A model generated the notes under the pieces. The model saw nothing but the letters and a program-made list of their open reading frames with translations, did no database searches and was not told the origin of the DNA. A DNA stretch of 64,000 nucleotides from Bacillus_BD sp963765265 (GTDB taxonomy: Bacteria > Bacillota > Bacilli > Bacillales > Cytobacillaceae), in contig CAVXVN010000002.1 of assembly GCA_963765265.1 (NCBI GenBank), positions 62,001 through 126,000 of the forward strand, written 5' to 3'. Numbering within the stretch: the stretch's first letter is position 1; each line of letters opens with the position of its first letter. This document shows, one piece after another, positions 26,913-39,251 of this stretch. Both the position numbers and the translations under genes were made by a program.

Positions 26913-26988
26913 ACTAAACAAACAAAAACGTCAACGTTTTAAATTTTAGTCTTCATTAAAAAGACAACATATGAGCAAGTCAAACAAT

Positions 26989-28549
<1,561 letters not shown>

Positions 28550-28723
28550 TTACGGAAAACTTTGGTTTATACCAAAGTTAAATAAGTTGACGCTTTTTGT
28601 TTGTTTAGTTTTGAGAGAGTAATTCCTCAAGAATACTTTGTTCCTTGAAAACTAGATAATGCAATGAAGAAGAAAGAAAACCGAGTAATCGCACAATATA
28701 TTTTTCTTGTTTTTTTAAAACAT

Positions 28724-31653
<2,930 letters not shown>

Positions 31654-31784
31654 AAAATGAAATGCGTATTACAACGTTCTTCTAATTCTTCTTCAGCATT
31701 ATCTAGTTTTGAGGGAATAATATTTTATGAAAACTCTTGAAAAATTTCAAAAAGACATTATAATAATATATGTCTTGAAATTAG

Positions 31785-31901
<117 letters not shown>

Positions 31902-31917
31902 ATTTACTTTTTATTAT

Positions 31918-31992
31918 TCCGCAGTAGCTCAGTGGTAGAGCAATCGGCTGTTAACCGATCGGTCGTAGGTTCGAGTCCTACCTTCGGAGCCA
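31918..31992 (+). tRNA. tRNA-Asn (GTT)
   Basis: Complete cloverleaf with anticodon GTT and encoded CCA. First of 15 tandem tRNA genes after the 5S gene. Confidence 0.97.
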
Positions 31993-31995
31993 TTA

Positions 31996-32088
31996 GGAGA
32001 GCTGTCCGAGTGGCCGAAGGAGCACGATTGGAAATCGTGTAGGCGGGCAAACCCTGTCTCAAGGGTTCAAATCCCTTGCTCTCCGCCA
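31996..32088 (+). tRNA. tRNA-Ser (GGA)
   Basis: Class II cloverleaf with long variable arm, anticodon GGA, encoded CCA. Confidence 0.97.
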
Positions 32089-32098
32089 TAATTTTTAT

Positions 32099-32173
32099 GG
32101 CCCCTTGGTCAAGCGGTTAAGACACCGCCCTTTCACGGCGGTAACACGGGTTCGAATCCCGTAGGGGTCACCA
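32099..32173 (+). tRNA. tRNA-Glu (TTC)
   Basis: Anticodon TTC, encoded CCA. Confidence 0.97.
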
Positions 32174-32180
32174 TTTATAT

Positions 32181-32256
32181 GGAGGATTAGCTCAGCTGGG
32201 AGAGCATCTGCCTTACAAGCAGAGGGTCGGCGGTTCGATCCCGTCATCCTCCACCA
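32181..32256 (+). tRNA. tRNA-Val (TAC)
   Basis: Anticodon TAC, encoded CCA. Confidence 0.97.
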
Positions 32257-32275
32257 TTTTACTTAATTTTATTGT

Positions 32276-32349
<74 letters not shown>

Positions 32350-32352
32350 TTT

Positions 32353-32429
32353 GGTCCGGTAGTTCAGTTGGTTAGAATGCCTGCCTGTCACGCAGGAGGT
32401 CGCGGGTTCGAGTCCCGTCCGGACCGCCA
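32353..32429 (+). tRNA. tRNA-Asp (GTC)
   Basis: Anticodon GTC, encoded CCA; 3 bases after tRNA-fMet. Confidence 0.97.
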
Positions 32430-32457
32430 TTTTTATAAAGTAAGTGGCTTAATATAT

Positions 32458-32530
32458 GGCTCAGTAGCTCAGTCGGTAGAGCAAAGGACTGAAAATCCAT
32501 GTGTCGGCGGTTCGATTCCGTCCTGAGCCA
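32458..32530 (+). tRNA. tRNA-Phe (GAA)
   Basis: Anticodon GAA. The discriminator A is followed by CCT, so CCA must be added after transcription. Confidence 0.95.
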
Positions 32531-32594
32531 CCTTTTTTTAATTAGTTTTGCTAAATATGGGGGATTCTTTTCTTCTTATTAGCATTTACTATAT

Positions 32595-32678
32595 GGAGGG
32601 GTAGCGAAGTGGCTAAACGCGGCGGACTGTAAATCCGCTCCCTCGGGTTCGGCGGTTCGAATCCGTCCCCCTCCACCA
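32595..32678 (+). tRNA. tRNA-Tyr (GTA)
   Basis: Class II tRNA with long variable arm, anticodon GTA, encoded CCA. Confidence 0.97.
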
Positions 32679-32688
32679 TATTATATTT

Positions 32689-32762
32689 AGGGGTATAGTT
32701 TAAAGGTAGAACAGAGGTCTCCAAAACCTCCAGTGTGGGTTCGAGTCCTACTACCCCTGCCA
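32689..32762 (+). tRNA. tRNA-Trp (CCA)
   Basis: Anticodon CCA, encoded 3' CCA. Confidence 0.97.
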
Positions 32763-32772
32763 ATATGAATAT

Positions 32773-32849
32773 GGCGGTTGTGGCGAAGTGGTTAACGCAC
32801 CGGATTGTGATTCCGGCATTCGTGGGTTCAATTCCCATCAGTCGCCCCA
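32773..32849 (+). tRNA. tRNA-His (GTG)
   Basis: Anticodon GTG, encoded CCA; the extra 5' G typical of tRNA-His appears to be included. Confidence 0.95.
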
Positions 32850-32895
32850 TTTAACTTAAAAATATAAATATAATTAATAGAAACTAATATACTAT

Positions 32896-32970
32896 TGGGC
32901 TATAGCCAAGCGGTAAGGCAACGGATTTTGATTCCGTCATGCGAAGGTTCGAATCCTTCTAGCCCAGCCA
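32896..32970 (+). tRNA. tRNA-Gln (TTG)
   Basis: Anticodon TTG, encoded CCA. Confidence 0.97.
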
Positions 32971-32974
32971 TTTT

Positions 32975-33049
32975 GCGGAAGTAGTTCAGTGGTAGAACAT
33001 CACCTTGCCAAGGTGGGGGTCGCGGGTTCGAATCCCGTCTTCCGCTCCA
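32975..33049 (+). tRNA. tRNA-Gly (GCC)
   Basis: Anticodon GCC, encoded CCA. Confidence 0.97.
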
Positions 33050-33056
33050 ATAATAT

Positions 33057-33130
<74 letters not shown>

Positions 33131-33172
33131 TAATTAATTTAATGATTTTTGTATATTGATGTGCCGGGGTGG

Positions 33173-33248
33173 CGGAACTGGCAGACGCACAGGACTTAAA
33201 ATCCTGCGGTAGGTGACTACCGTACCGGTTCGATTCCGGTTCTCGGCA
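33173..33248 (+). tRNA. tRNA-Leu (TAA)
   Basis: Class II tRNA, anticodon TAA. CCA is not encoded (ATCA follows the stem). Confidence 0.94.
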
Positions 33249-33269
33249 TCAAAACAAATAATTAATTAC

Positions 33270-33351
33270 GCCGGTGTGGCGGAATTGGCAGACGCGCACG
33301 ACTCAAAATCGTGTTCCTTCTGGAGTGTCGGTTCGACCCCGACCACCGGTA
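33270..33351 (+). tRNA. tRNA-Leu (CAA)
   Basis: Class II tRNA, anticodon CAA. CCA is not encoded. Last tRNA of the main cluster. Confidence 0.94.
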
Positions 33352-33373
33352 TTAACAATTCGTTACTTTTTAT

Positions 33374-33416
33374 CGAAAAAAGACATTCACTATTTATTAG
33401 TGAATGTCTTTTTTCG
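33374..33416 (+). terminator. Terminator of the rrn-trn operon
   Basis: Arms 33374-33392 and 33398-33416 are perfectly paired (19 bp), with an A6/T6 base. One of the strongest hairpins in the window. Confidence 0.95.
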
Positions 33417-33583
33417 TATGTTCACTAAATGTTTTTGGTTCTTTCCTATTTTTTCAGGATGGAAATGTAGAGAGCATTACTCCTATTTGCAGTCATTAAA
33501 GCAATGCCATACAAGCCGTGTGGATTCGAATGCGTCTCCTTTTTATTATTCGAGCATATTCTAAAATAAGGAGGCTTAAAACA

Positions 33584-33844
33584 ATGAAAGAATCTATTAA
33601 ACAGCTTCGACTCGACCAAACAAGGGAGTTTAACACATTTTGCGATAAAATACTTACTCATGATGGGAGTTATTCAAAGCCAGTTATTCGGCAACTACAA
33701 TATTATCGAAAATTATTCACTGCAATATCAGGGAACGATGAATTTCGTGAGTTGGCAAGCGAAAACCTACATCGGTTAGTTGTGATACAATTACACATCG
33801 ATACTCAGAATGAGGAGCAGTCTTTAAAAGCACCAAAACGGTAA
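33584..33844 (+). CDS. Hypothetical 86-residue protein
   Basis: From ATG 33584, with AAGGAGG 10 bases upstream, an 86-residue, mostly helical, basic protein is read (MKESIKQLRLDQTREFNTFC ... FRELASENLHRLVVIQLHID). It contains one cysteine and no membrane segment. I do not recognise a family. The good ribosome-binding site supports expression. Its last codons overlap the first unit of a degenerate tandem repeat. It lies between the tRNA cluster and a decayed region. Confidence 0.6.
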   Translation: MKESIKQLRLDQTREFNTFCDKILTHDGSYSKPVIRQLQYYRKLFTAISGNDEFRELASENLHRLVVIQLHIDTQNEEQSLKAPKR

Positions 33845-33957
33845 CGAAACGGCCCCATTCATGTCCAAAAAAAAACCAGTGAAGCTTCAAAAACGGTAAC
33901 GAAACAGCTCCATACTTGCCTAAAAATTCAGTAAAGTCTTAAAAAGTGGTAATGAAC
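33835..33957 (+). repeat. Three-unit degenerate tandem repeat
   Basis: Units share AAAACGGTAACGAAAC: 33835-33850, 33889-33905 and, diverged, 33941-33957 (AAAAAGTGGTAATGAAC). Period 52-54 bp. The intervening sequences also resemble each other (CCATTCATGTCCAAAAA against CCATACTTGCCTAAAAA). Confidence 0.65.
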
Positions 33958-33985
33958 TAAGTCCGCCAAGCGTGTGAATACAGTT

Positions 33986-34236
33986 ATGATGAATCCAGAT
34001 ATAGGAAAGCATTGTCAGACGTGCCCATTATGGAAAAACAAAAATTGAAACAGGTGATGAATTATCTTTGTAGTTTTGCTGAGGTACTAGGGGAAATGGG
34101 ACTAAGGAACTAAAACAATTTGAGACAAAAGCTGAAGTACTAGCAGCAAAAGAGGAATTAGAAGTGTCCCAAAAAATATTAATAGCAGCTTTTGAAGAAT
34201 TGAGAGTTCAATATGATCGAGTAAAACAGCTATGAG
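33986..34236 (+). pseudogene. Possible broken small gene
   Basis: Consecutive short frames read MMNPDIGKHCQTCPLWKN, then SFAEVLGEMGLRN, then a helical tail QFETKAEVLAAKEEL ... VQYDRVKQL stopping at 34236. They would join into one protein of about 80 residues with a CxxC motif only if several frame changes are assumed. No ribosome-binding site is clear. It is followed by a good terminator, which suggests it was once expressed. I do not recognise the family. Confidence 0.3.
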
Positions 34237-34288
34237 TATTTCTTTATATTGCCTTACTGATGGTTTATCGGTTTCGTGGATCAAGTAA

Positions 34289-34328
34289 AAACAGCCATCC
34301 ATCTTCAAAATGGATAGTTGTTTTTTTC
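34289..34328 (+). terminator. Terminator in the decayed region
   Basis: AACAGCCATCCA pairs with TGGATAGTTGTT (with G-U pairs), then a T-run. Confidence 0.7.
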
Positions 34329-34445
34329 GTTCTTATAATGCTTAATAAATTTAAGAATGGCAAACGAGAACCGGTTGTTTCATTAATTTTGGTAAATAAG
34401 ATCAGGTTTTACTAGCTTAAAGGAGAACACATATTTTAATAGAAT

Positions 34446-34751
34446 ATGCGGCCTTCTTTTTTTATTTTTTCTATTTTAGGTTTTTATGACAAAGTTGAAG
34501 TAAGACCTAGTTTTGTTATTGCTAAAAGTGGTATTACATCAAGCGATATTGGTACAAAAGGTCTTGAAGTGCAAAGGTCAACCGTCGCAGGACAGATTAG
34601 ACCGGGTATTCCTGTTTGGAAAACGGGAAGTGAAAGTAAATTTGCAGGTATTGGTTACGTGATCTTCCCAGGTAATGTAGGGACAAAGACAGATTTAAGA
34701 GAAGTTGTTGAAATGTTAAGCAAGAAGCAATTCATTAATGGAAAGTGTTAA
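34446..34751 (+). pseudogene. Tail of a four-carbon acid sugar kinase (DUF1537)
   Basis: The readable part from about 34494 (VEVRPSFVIAKSGITSSDIG, then GQIRPGIPVWKTGSESKFAG and GYVIFPGNVG) matches the C-terminal nucleotide-binding domain of the four-carbon acid sugar kinase family (OtnK/DtnK, DUF1537). These enzymes phosphorylate C4 sugar acids in catabolism. The sugar-acid-binding N-terminal domain (about 250-300 residues) is missing, and the first 15 codons of the frame are unrelated sequence. It therefore cannot be active. It marks a deletion event beside the tRNA genes and directly precedes a repeat fragment. Confidence 0.75.
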
Positions 34752-34759
34752 AAAAGTTC

Positions 34760-34794
34760 AACTTAATTCAGCAGAAGTCTCCCACTTCTATAAG
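34760..34794 (+). repeat. 5' fragment of the structured repeat
   Basis: Matches the first 35 bases of copies A-D (AACTTAATTCAGCAGAAG, then CTCCCACTTCTATAAG), with one change in the outer arm. It stops abruptly; the remaining 155 bp are gone. It follows the kinase remnant in sense orientation and is preceded by TTCAA. Confidence 0.75.
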
Positions 34795-34846
34795 ACAGGA
34801 ACCTAAGGATTTCTATTGGTTCAGCTACACTAGAAGGTATGACAGC

Positions 34847-34920
34847 GCGGGTGTAGTTTAGTGGTAAAACCTCAGCCTTCCAAGCTGATGATGAGAGTTC
34901 GATTCTCTTCACCCGCTCCA
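34847..34920 (+). tRNA. tRNA-Gly (TCC)
   Basis: Anticodon TCC, encoded CCA. Isolated, 1.5 kb beyond the main tRNA cluster, with its own terminator. Confidence 0.96.
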
Positions 34921-34935
34921 TACATAACTCGATAA

Positions 34936-34985
34936 CAACGCAGTATTTCGTTTCCAAAAGAGAACGAAGTATTGCGTTTTTTTAT
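34936..34985 (+). terminator. Terminator of tRNA-Gly
   Basis: AACGCAGTATTTCGTT (34936-34951) pairs with AACGAAGTATTGCGTT (34963-34978), then T7. Confidence 0.9.
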
Positions 34986-35063
34986 TTTTGCTGATAATAA
35001 TATTCATTATTAATATATAGAACATTTTAGACAATCATTCATTTTGAGGGAGGGTTTTTTTTC

Positions 35064-36188
35064 ATGAACTTTTTTGAATTAAAAAAGGATATTATCCAAT
35101 ACAGTAAAACCATTGGAATTGATAAAATTGGATTTACAACAGCATCTCCTTTTGATGAATTGAAAAATCGTCTTATTCGGCAACAAGAGTTACATTATCA
35201 ATCCGGTTTTGAAGAACCAGATATTGACAAGCGAACAAATCCAAGTCTTTTGATGGATGGGGCTCAATCTATTATTTCAATTGCAGTTGCTTACCCTTCT
35301 AAAATGACGAATCGGGTTGTGAGTAAAAAAGGGGAGAGACGAGGAATTTTTTCTCGGGCATCCTGGGGAATGGATTATCATATTGTTTTACGTGAGCGTC
35401 TGAGAAAACTGGAAGCCTATATAAAAGAAAAAGTACCAGGAGCCCTTTGTAAATCAATGGTTGATACGGGTGAATTAGCAGACCGGGCCGTTGCTGAAAG
35501 AGCGGGGATTGGTTGGAGTGGGAAAAATTGTGCGGTCATCACTCCTGAATTCGGTTCATATGTGTATTTAGGTGAAATGATAACAAACCTTCCATTTGAA
35601 CCAGATATCCCCATGGAAGATCAATGTGGTACATGCAATAAATGTATAGAAGCTTGTCCAACAGGAGCGTTAGTTCAGGGTGGACAAATCAACGCTCAAG
35701 CCTGTATTTCTTTTTTAACTCAAACGAAAGGAATGATTGCAGAGGAGTTTCGTAACAAAATCGGTAACAGACTGTATGGCTGTGATTCGTGTCAAACGGC
35801 CTGCCCTGTAAATAAGGGGAAAGACTTTCATTTACATCAGGAAGTAGAACCAGAGCCTGAGATTGCAAAGCCATTATTAAGACCTATTCTTCAGTTAAGC
35901 AATCGCCAGTTTAAAGAAAAATTCGGCCATGTTTCAGGAGCTTGGCGAGGAAAAAATCCAATCCAGCGAAATGCGATGATCGCTCTCGCTCATTTTAAAG
36001 ATGAATCAGCGCTTGAAGATCTGGTGGACCTATTGAATCATGATTCACGTCCGATGATACGAGCTACTGCTGCTTGGGCAATTAGAATGATTGCTGGAAA
36101 AGAATCTAAAGCAACACTTGAAGAGGCTTTAAGAGTGGAAAGTGATGATACCGTTAAAACTGAAATTGAAAAAGCATTAAACCAATAA
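35064..36188 (+). CDS. queG: Epoxyqueuosine reductase QueG
   Basis: Cobalamin- and Fe-S-dependent enzyme that completes queuosine in tRNA anticodons. The 374 residues show the N-terminal DUF1730 region, the catalytic-Asp block MVDTGELADRAVAERAG, and two 4Fe-4S clusters: CGTCNKCIEACPTGAL, and CDSCQTACPVNK preceded by a cysteine in QACISF. HEAT-like repeats follow from about 290 (LEDLVDLLNHDSRPMIRA), as in Bacillus QueG (YhbA). ATG 35064 follows GAGGGAGGG. Followed by yhbB and trmL, as in B. subtilis. A tRNA-modifying enzyme beside tRNA genes is conserved synteny rather than proof of linkage. Confidence 0.95.
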   Translation: MNFFELKKDIIQYSKTIGIDKIGFTTASPFDELKNRLIRQQELHYQSGFEEPDIDKRTNPSLLMDGAQSIISIAVAYPSKMTNRVVSKKGERRGIFSRASWGMDYHIVLRERLRKLEAYIKEKVPGALCKSMVDTGELADRAVAERAGIGWSGKNCAVITPEFGSYVYLGEMITNLPFEPDIPMEDQCGTCNKCIEACPTGALVQGGQINAQACISFLTQTKGMIAEEFRNKIGNRLYGCDSCQTACPVNKGKDFHLHQEVEPEPEIAKPLLRPILQLSNRQFKEKFGHVSGAWRGKNPIQRNAMIALAHFKDESALEDLVDLLNHDSRPMIRATAAWAIRMIAGKESKATLEEALRVESDDTVKTEIEKALNQ

Positions 36189-36297
36189 GGGGGAGTATTC
36201 CTCCTTTATTTTTGTTGATGTGCATAATTTGTTTTTAACCCAACATACAAGAAATGAAACTCCTTTCATATATTTATAGAAGGAAAGGGGTGGGATA

Positions 36298-37208
36298 TTG
36301 CGACAACAGATTATAGATTTAATTGAGAAGCGAGCACAGCAATGTGTTTCAAGCTCAAGAAATTCCATTCGAACCTGTGAAAAAATGGAGAATAAAAAAG
36401 AATACCATGCTCAGTAGAAATGCGGAGATGATTAAAGTAAAAGCCAAGGGTCAGATGGATCATATTAGAAAGCTTGAAGAAGAAATAGAAGCTGTCACCT
36501 ATCGGGTTCATTTTCAATACTTAATCCAGCAGGGAAGTCACATTTATATGGAGGAAGAGGTTGAGAAAAGAAAGGCTGAATTTTATAAAGGGATACTTGT
36601 AGATGATATGGAAATTATGCCGTATCAGGTAGAAACAGTTAATGAGATTTTTAAGACCATCTATTGAAGAAGAAGTGGGAGAAGAAAGGGGAGGAGGTTT
36701 TGGCTATAACCGTTTGAAGGCCGTGCAATATGCAGAAAGATGGTGGAATGATCATAATCCTACCTTTAAAAAATTTGATGTAGACTGCACGAATTATATA
36801 TCACAATGCCTTCATGCAGGTGGTGCTCCGATGAGAGGATATCCGAATCGAGGCAAGGGGTGGTGGATGAGGAACAATAATTGGAGTTTTAGTTGGTCTG
36901 TTGCGAATTCATTAAGAATATATTTGCCAGCTTCCACAACAGGGTTGAGAGCAAAGGAAGTGTCCAGTCCCGATCAATTATTGCTTGGTGATGTGATTTG
37001 CTATGATTTTCAAGGAGACGGCCGTTATGACCATAACACAATTGTAACGGGAAAAGATGCTCATGGGATGCCACTGGTAAATGCTCATACGACAAATAGC
37101 CGAATGCGATATTGGGCATATGAAGATTCAACAGCTTATACTCCAAATATTAAATACAAATTTTTTACGATTGTTAGTGATGATTCATCAGCTAGTAAAA
37201 GTATATAA
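36298..37208 (+). CDS. yhbB: YhbB-like amidase-domain protein (frame broken twice)
   Basis: Protein with an N-terminal helical region and a C-terminal Amidase_6 domain. The domain shows YAERWWNDHNPTFKKFDVDC, TNYISQCLHAGGAPM, GKGWWMRNN and YDHNTIVTG, with Cys in VDCTNYISQ and His in the YDHN block as the likely catalytic pair. As read, three frames are needed: from TTG 36298 (after AAAGGGGTGGG), from about 36415, and from about 36656. Both changes are repaired by deleting one base (a T near 36415 and an A near 36656), giving about 302 residues, close to B. subtilis YhbB (about 309). No signal peptide is evident. Function is unproven; the amidase call rests on the domain. Confidence 0.8.
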
Positions 37209-37290
37209 TGATGGAAGAAGGCTCTCCTTTTGATCGAGTATGGAGAGTGATATAATATAGTGTATAGTATATATTAGAGGTGAAAAGTAA

Positions 37291-37762
37291 TTGGCAATCC
37301 ATGTAGTTTTATATCAACCAGAAATCCCAGCAAATACAGGTAATATCGCTCGAACTTGTGCAGCAACAGACACTACTTTACATTTAATTAGGCCTTTAGG
37401 CTTTTCGACGGATGACAAAATGTTGAAACGAGCAGGCCTTGATTATTGGGAGTATGTCAATATCATGTATTATGATTCACTTGATGAATTTTTTGAAAAA
37501 AATAAGGGTGAATTTTATTATATTGAAACATATGGAGAAAAAACTCATTCCGATTACGATTATAGTGATCAAAATAAAGACTATTATTTCATGTTTGGCA
37601 AGGAATCAACCGGTTTACCAATAGAATTATTAGAAGCAGAATAAAGATCATTGTCTACGAATCCCGATGACGACGAATGTCCGTTCATTAAACTTATCTA
37701 ATACGGCTGCGATTCTCATTTACGAGGCATTGCGCCAACAAGATTATATCCATCTAAAATAA
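37291..37762 (+). CDS. trmL: tRNA (cytidine(34)-2'-O)-methyltransferase TrmL (frame broken)
   Basis: SPOUT-class methyltransferase that 2'-O-methylates the wobble base of leucine tRNAs. MAIHVVLYQPEIPANTGNIARTC (in pieces), HLIRPLGF, and FGKESTGLP are hallmarks. The frame as read stops at 37644. Removing one G at 37639 restores LLEANKDHCLRIPMT, the knot motif NVRSLNLSNTAAI and the end QDYIHLK, with stop at 37762 and 156 residues, a normal length. Start is TTG 37291 after AGAGGTG. Corresponds to CspR in B. subtilis. Confidence 0.92.
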
Positions 37763-37764
37763 TT

Positions 37765-37791
37765 AAAGGAGCCTTTATCGGTTCCTTTTTT
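37765..37791 (+). terminator. Terminator of trmL
   Basis: AAAGGAGCC pairs with GGTTCCTTT (37780-37788), then T-run; starts 3 bases after the restored stop codon, which supports that stop. Confidence 0.75.
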
Positions 37792-37854
37792 GTTGGAAAA
37801 AAAGGGATCTTAGTTAATATTAGGGTATTAATACATAATGAAAGGATGAGATGT

Positions 37855-38604
37855 ATGAATCAAACGATTGAAACATTATTGTCACACCGGTCGGTTCGTC
37901 ATTTTGAGGACAAGCCATTAACAAATGAACAGATTGAAATGATCGTGATGAGTGCACAAGGTGCTTCAACTTCGAGTAATATTCAAGCCTATTCCATTAT
38001 TGGTATTACAGATCCAGAGAAGAAAAAGAAATTGGCTGAACTAGCAGGGAATCAAAGTTATGTGGAGAAAAATGGACATTTCTTTGTGTTTTGTGCAGAC
38101 TTATACCGTCATGAAATCGTAGGGGAAATAGAAAATAGTGATGTAATAACTTCGATCGAAAGTACAGAGAAATTTATGGTGACACTTATTGATACGGCAC
38201 TTGCAGCTCAAAATGCAGCAATTGCTGCTGAGTCGATGGGATTAGGAATTTGTTATATTGGTGGAATCCGCAATCATCTTGATGAAGTATGTAACCTCTT
38301 AAAGACTCCACAAAGGGTGATTCCTCTTTTTGGTATGGCTGTTGGCTATCCTGAAAAATTGGTGGATCAAAAACCACGCTTGTCCTTTTCACATATTTAT
38401 CATGAAAATGAATATGAACAGGATGTATCGAAATATAAAAACCAGCTGTTAGAATATAATGAGATCGTATCAAATTATTATAATGAAAGAACAAGGGGAT
38501 TAAGAAAAGATTCATGGACAGAACAGATGGTAGGAATGCTTGGTAACCCTAGAAGAATGTACATGAAGGAATTTATTAAACAACATGGACTGGATAAAAG
38601 ATAA
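37855..38604 (+). CDS. NADPH-dependent flavin nitroreductase, NfrA/YcnD type
   Basis: A 249-residue FMN oxidoreductase of the nitroreductase superfamily closest to NfrA1/YcnD (ferredoxin/flavin reductase type). The FMN-binding RSVRHFEDKPL and the AQGASTSSNIQAYSII block are clear. AAIAAESMGLGICYIGGIRN and LFGMAVGYP are family motifs, and the C-terminal ERTRGLRKDSWTEQM with the RRMYMKEFIK tail is specific to the NfrA group. ATG 37855 follows GAAAGG by 9 bases; ATG 37846 would overlap it. It is probably not native to this exact slot in B. subtilis. Confidence 0.88.
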   Translation: MNQTIETLLSHRSVRHFEDKPLTNEQIEMIVMSAQGASTSSNIQAYSIIGITDPEKKKKLAELAGNQSYVEKNGHFFVFCADLYRHEIVGEIENSDVITSIESTEKFMVTLIDTALAAQNAAIAAESMGLGICYIGGIRNHLDEVCNLLKTPQRVIPLFGMAVGYPEKLVDQKPRLSFSHIYHENEYEQDVSKYKNQLLEYNEIVSNYYNERTRGLRKDSWTEQMVGMLGNPRRMYMKEFIKQHGLDKR

Positions 38605-38625
38605 TTGTATACCTGTATCAAAATA

Positions 38626-38662
38626 AGAAAAAAGGTCGCACTTTGCGGCCTTTTTCTTATTT
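38626..38662. terminator. Bidirectional terminator
   Basis: Hairpin GAAAAAAGGTCGC/GCGGCCTTTTTC serving nfrA (+). It overlaps the end of the small minus-strand gene. Confidence 0.8.
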
Positions 38663-38749
38663 TGTACGAGTTGGTTTATCATTGTATCCTGCTACAAAGA
38701 TGGAAGCAAGGAAAGTAACCATGACTACGAGAATAAGGATCAAATCCAT
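38657..38749 (-). CDS. 30-residue membrane microprotein
   Basis: ATG 38749 opens a 30-residue frame ending in TAA at 38657. It has a single hydrophobic helix (LILILVVMVTFLASIFVAGY) with an N-terminal MD and a basic tail NDKPTRTK. GTGGGGGA lies 9 bases upstream, a strong ribosome-binding site for so short a frame. The tail and size resemble the many short single-span membrane proteins of Bacillus. It is too short for usual gene callers. Function unknown. Confidence 0.6.
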   Translation of the reverse strand: MDLILILVVMVTFLASIFVAGYNDKPTRTK

Positions 38750-39251
38750 TGATATGTATCCCCCCACTAATCAGAATGATCTACGATTTCAAAAACATAT
38801 GACCAATTTGAACTGCAGTTTCATTATAACTTATTATAGAAAGACTGTGAATGAAATGTAAGAATATTTTTAAAAAAAAGAAAATATTTTTCGGTTACTG
38901 TCCTAAATCTATATTTCATTCATAAAATACTAAAAAATGCTCCTTTAAGTTTTAATTCATAGGTTTGTAATAGTAATTGTCTCTATTAGAAGCCACGTTA
39001 TTTCCTTTTTAGGCATGTCACCTATAATGCGAGCATACAGTATATTAATCAGCTTTGCTAAACTTTTTCACCCTAGGCTAAAATTGCCTACGTAATTGTC
39101 ACCCATATGAAGTGGTGTAATGCAATAATTACTTATGCTCGGACTCTTGTGGGCAGAATCCCCCGATCAGGCTTCTAGGAGTTAACTGTTTTCAAAGTGG
39201 GGGATGTTTTTCTGACCGCAAAATTGGGAAAAAGCGACAGGGGAGGTCCAT
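38750..39251 (+). other. Intergenic region before prkA
   Basis: About 500 bases without a gene. The only element I can support is a sigma-E-like promoter at 39013-39041 (listed separately). The rest is AT-rich and otherwise featureless. Confidence 0.4.
39013..39041 (+). promoter_or_regulatory. Candidate sigma-E promoter for prkA
   Basis: CATACAGT at 39034-39041 matches the sigma-E -10 consensus. GCATGTC at 39013-39019, spaced 14 bases upstream, matches 5 of 7 of a GCATATT-type -35. It is about 210 bases before the prkA ATG, so the leader would be long. Mother-cell expression fits the sporulation role of PrkA and YhbH but is inferred. Confidence 0.4.
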
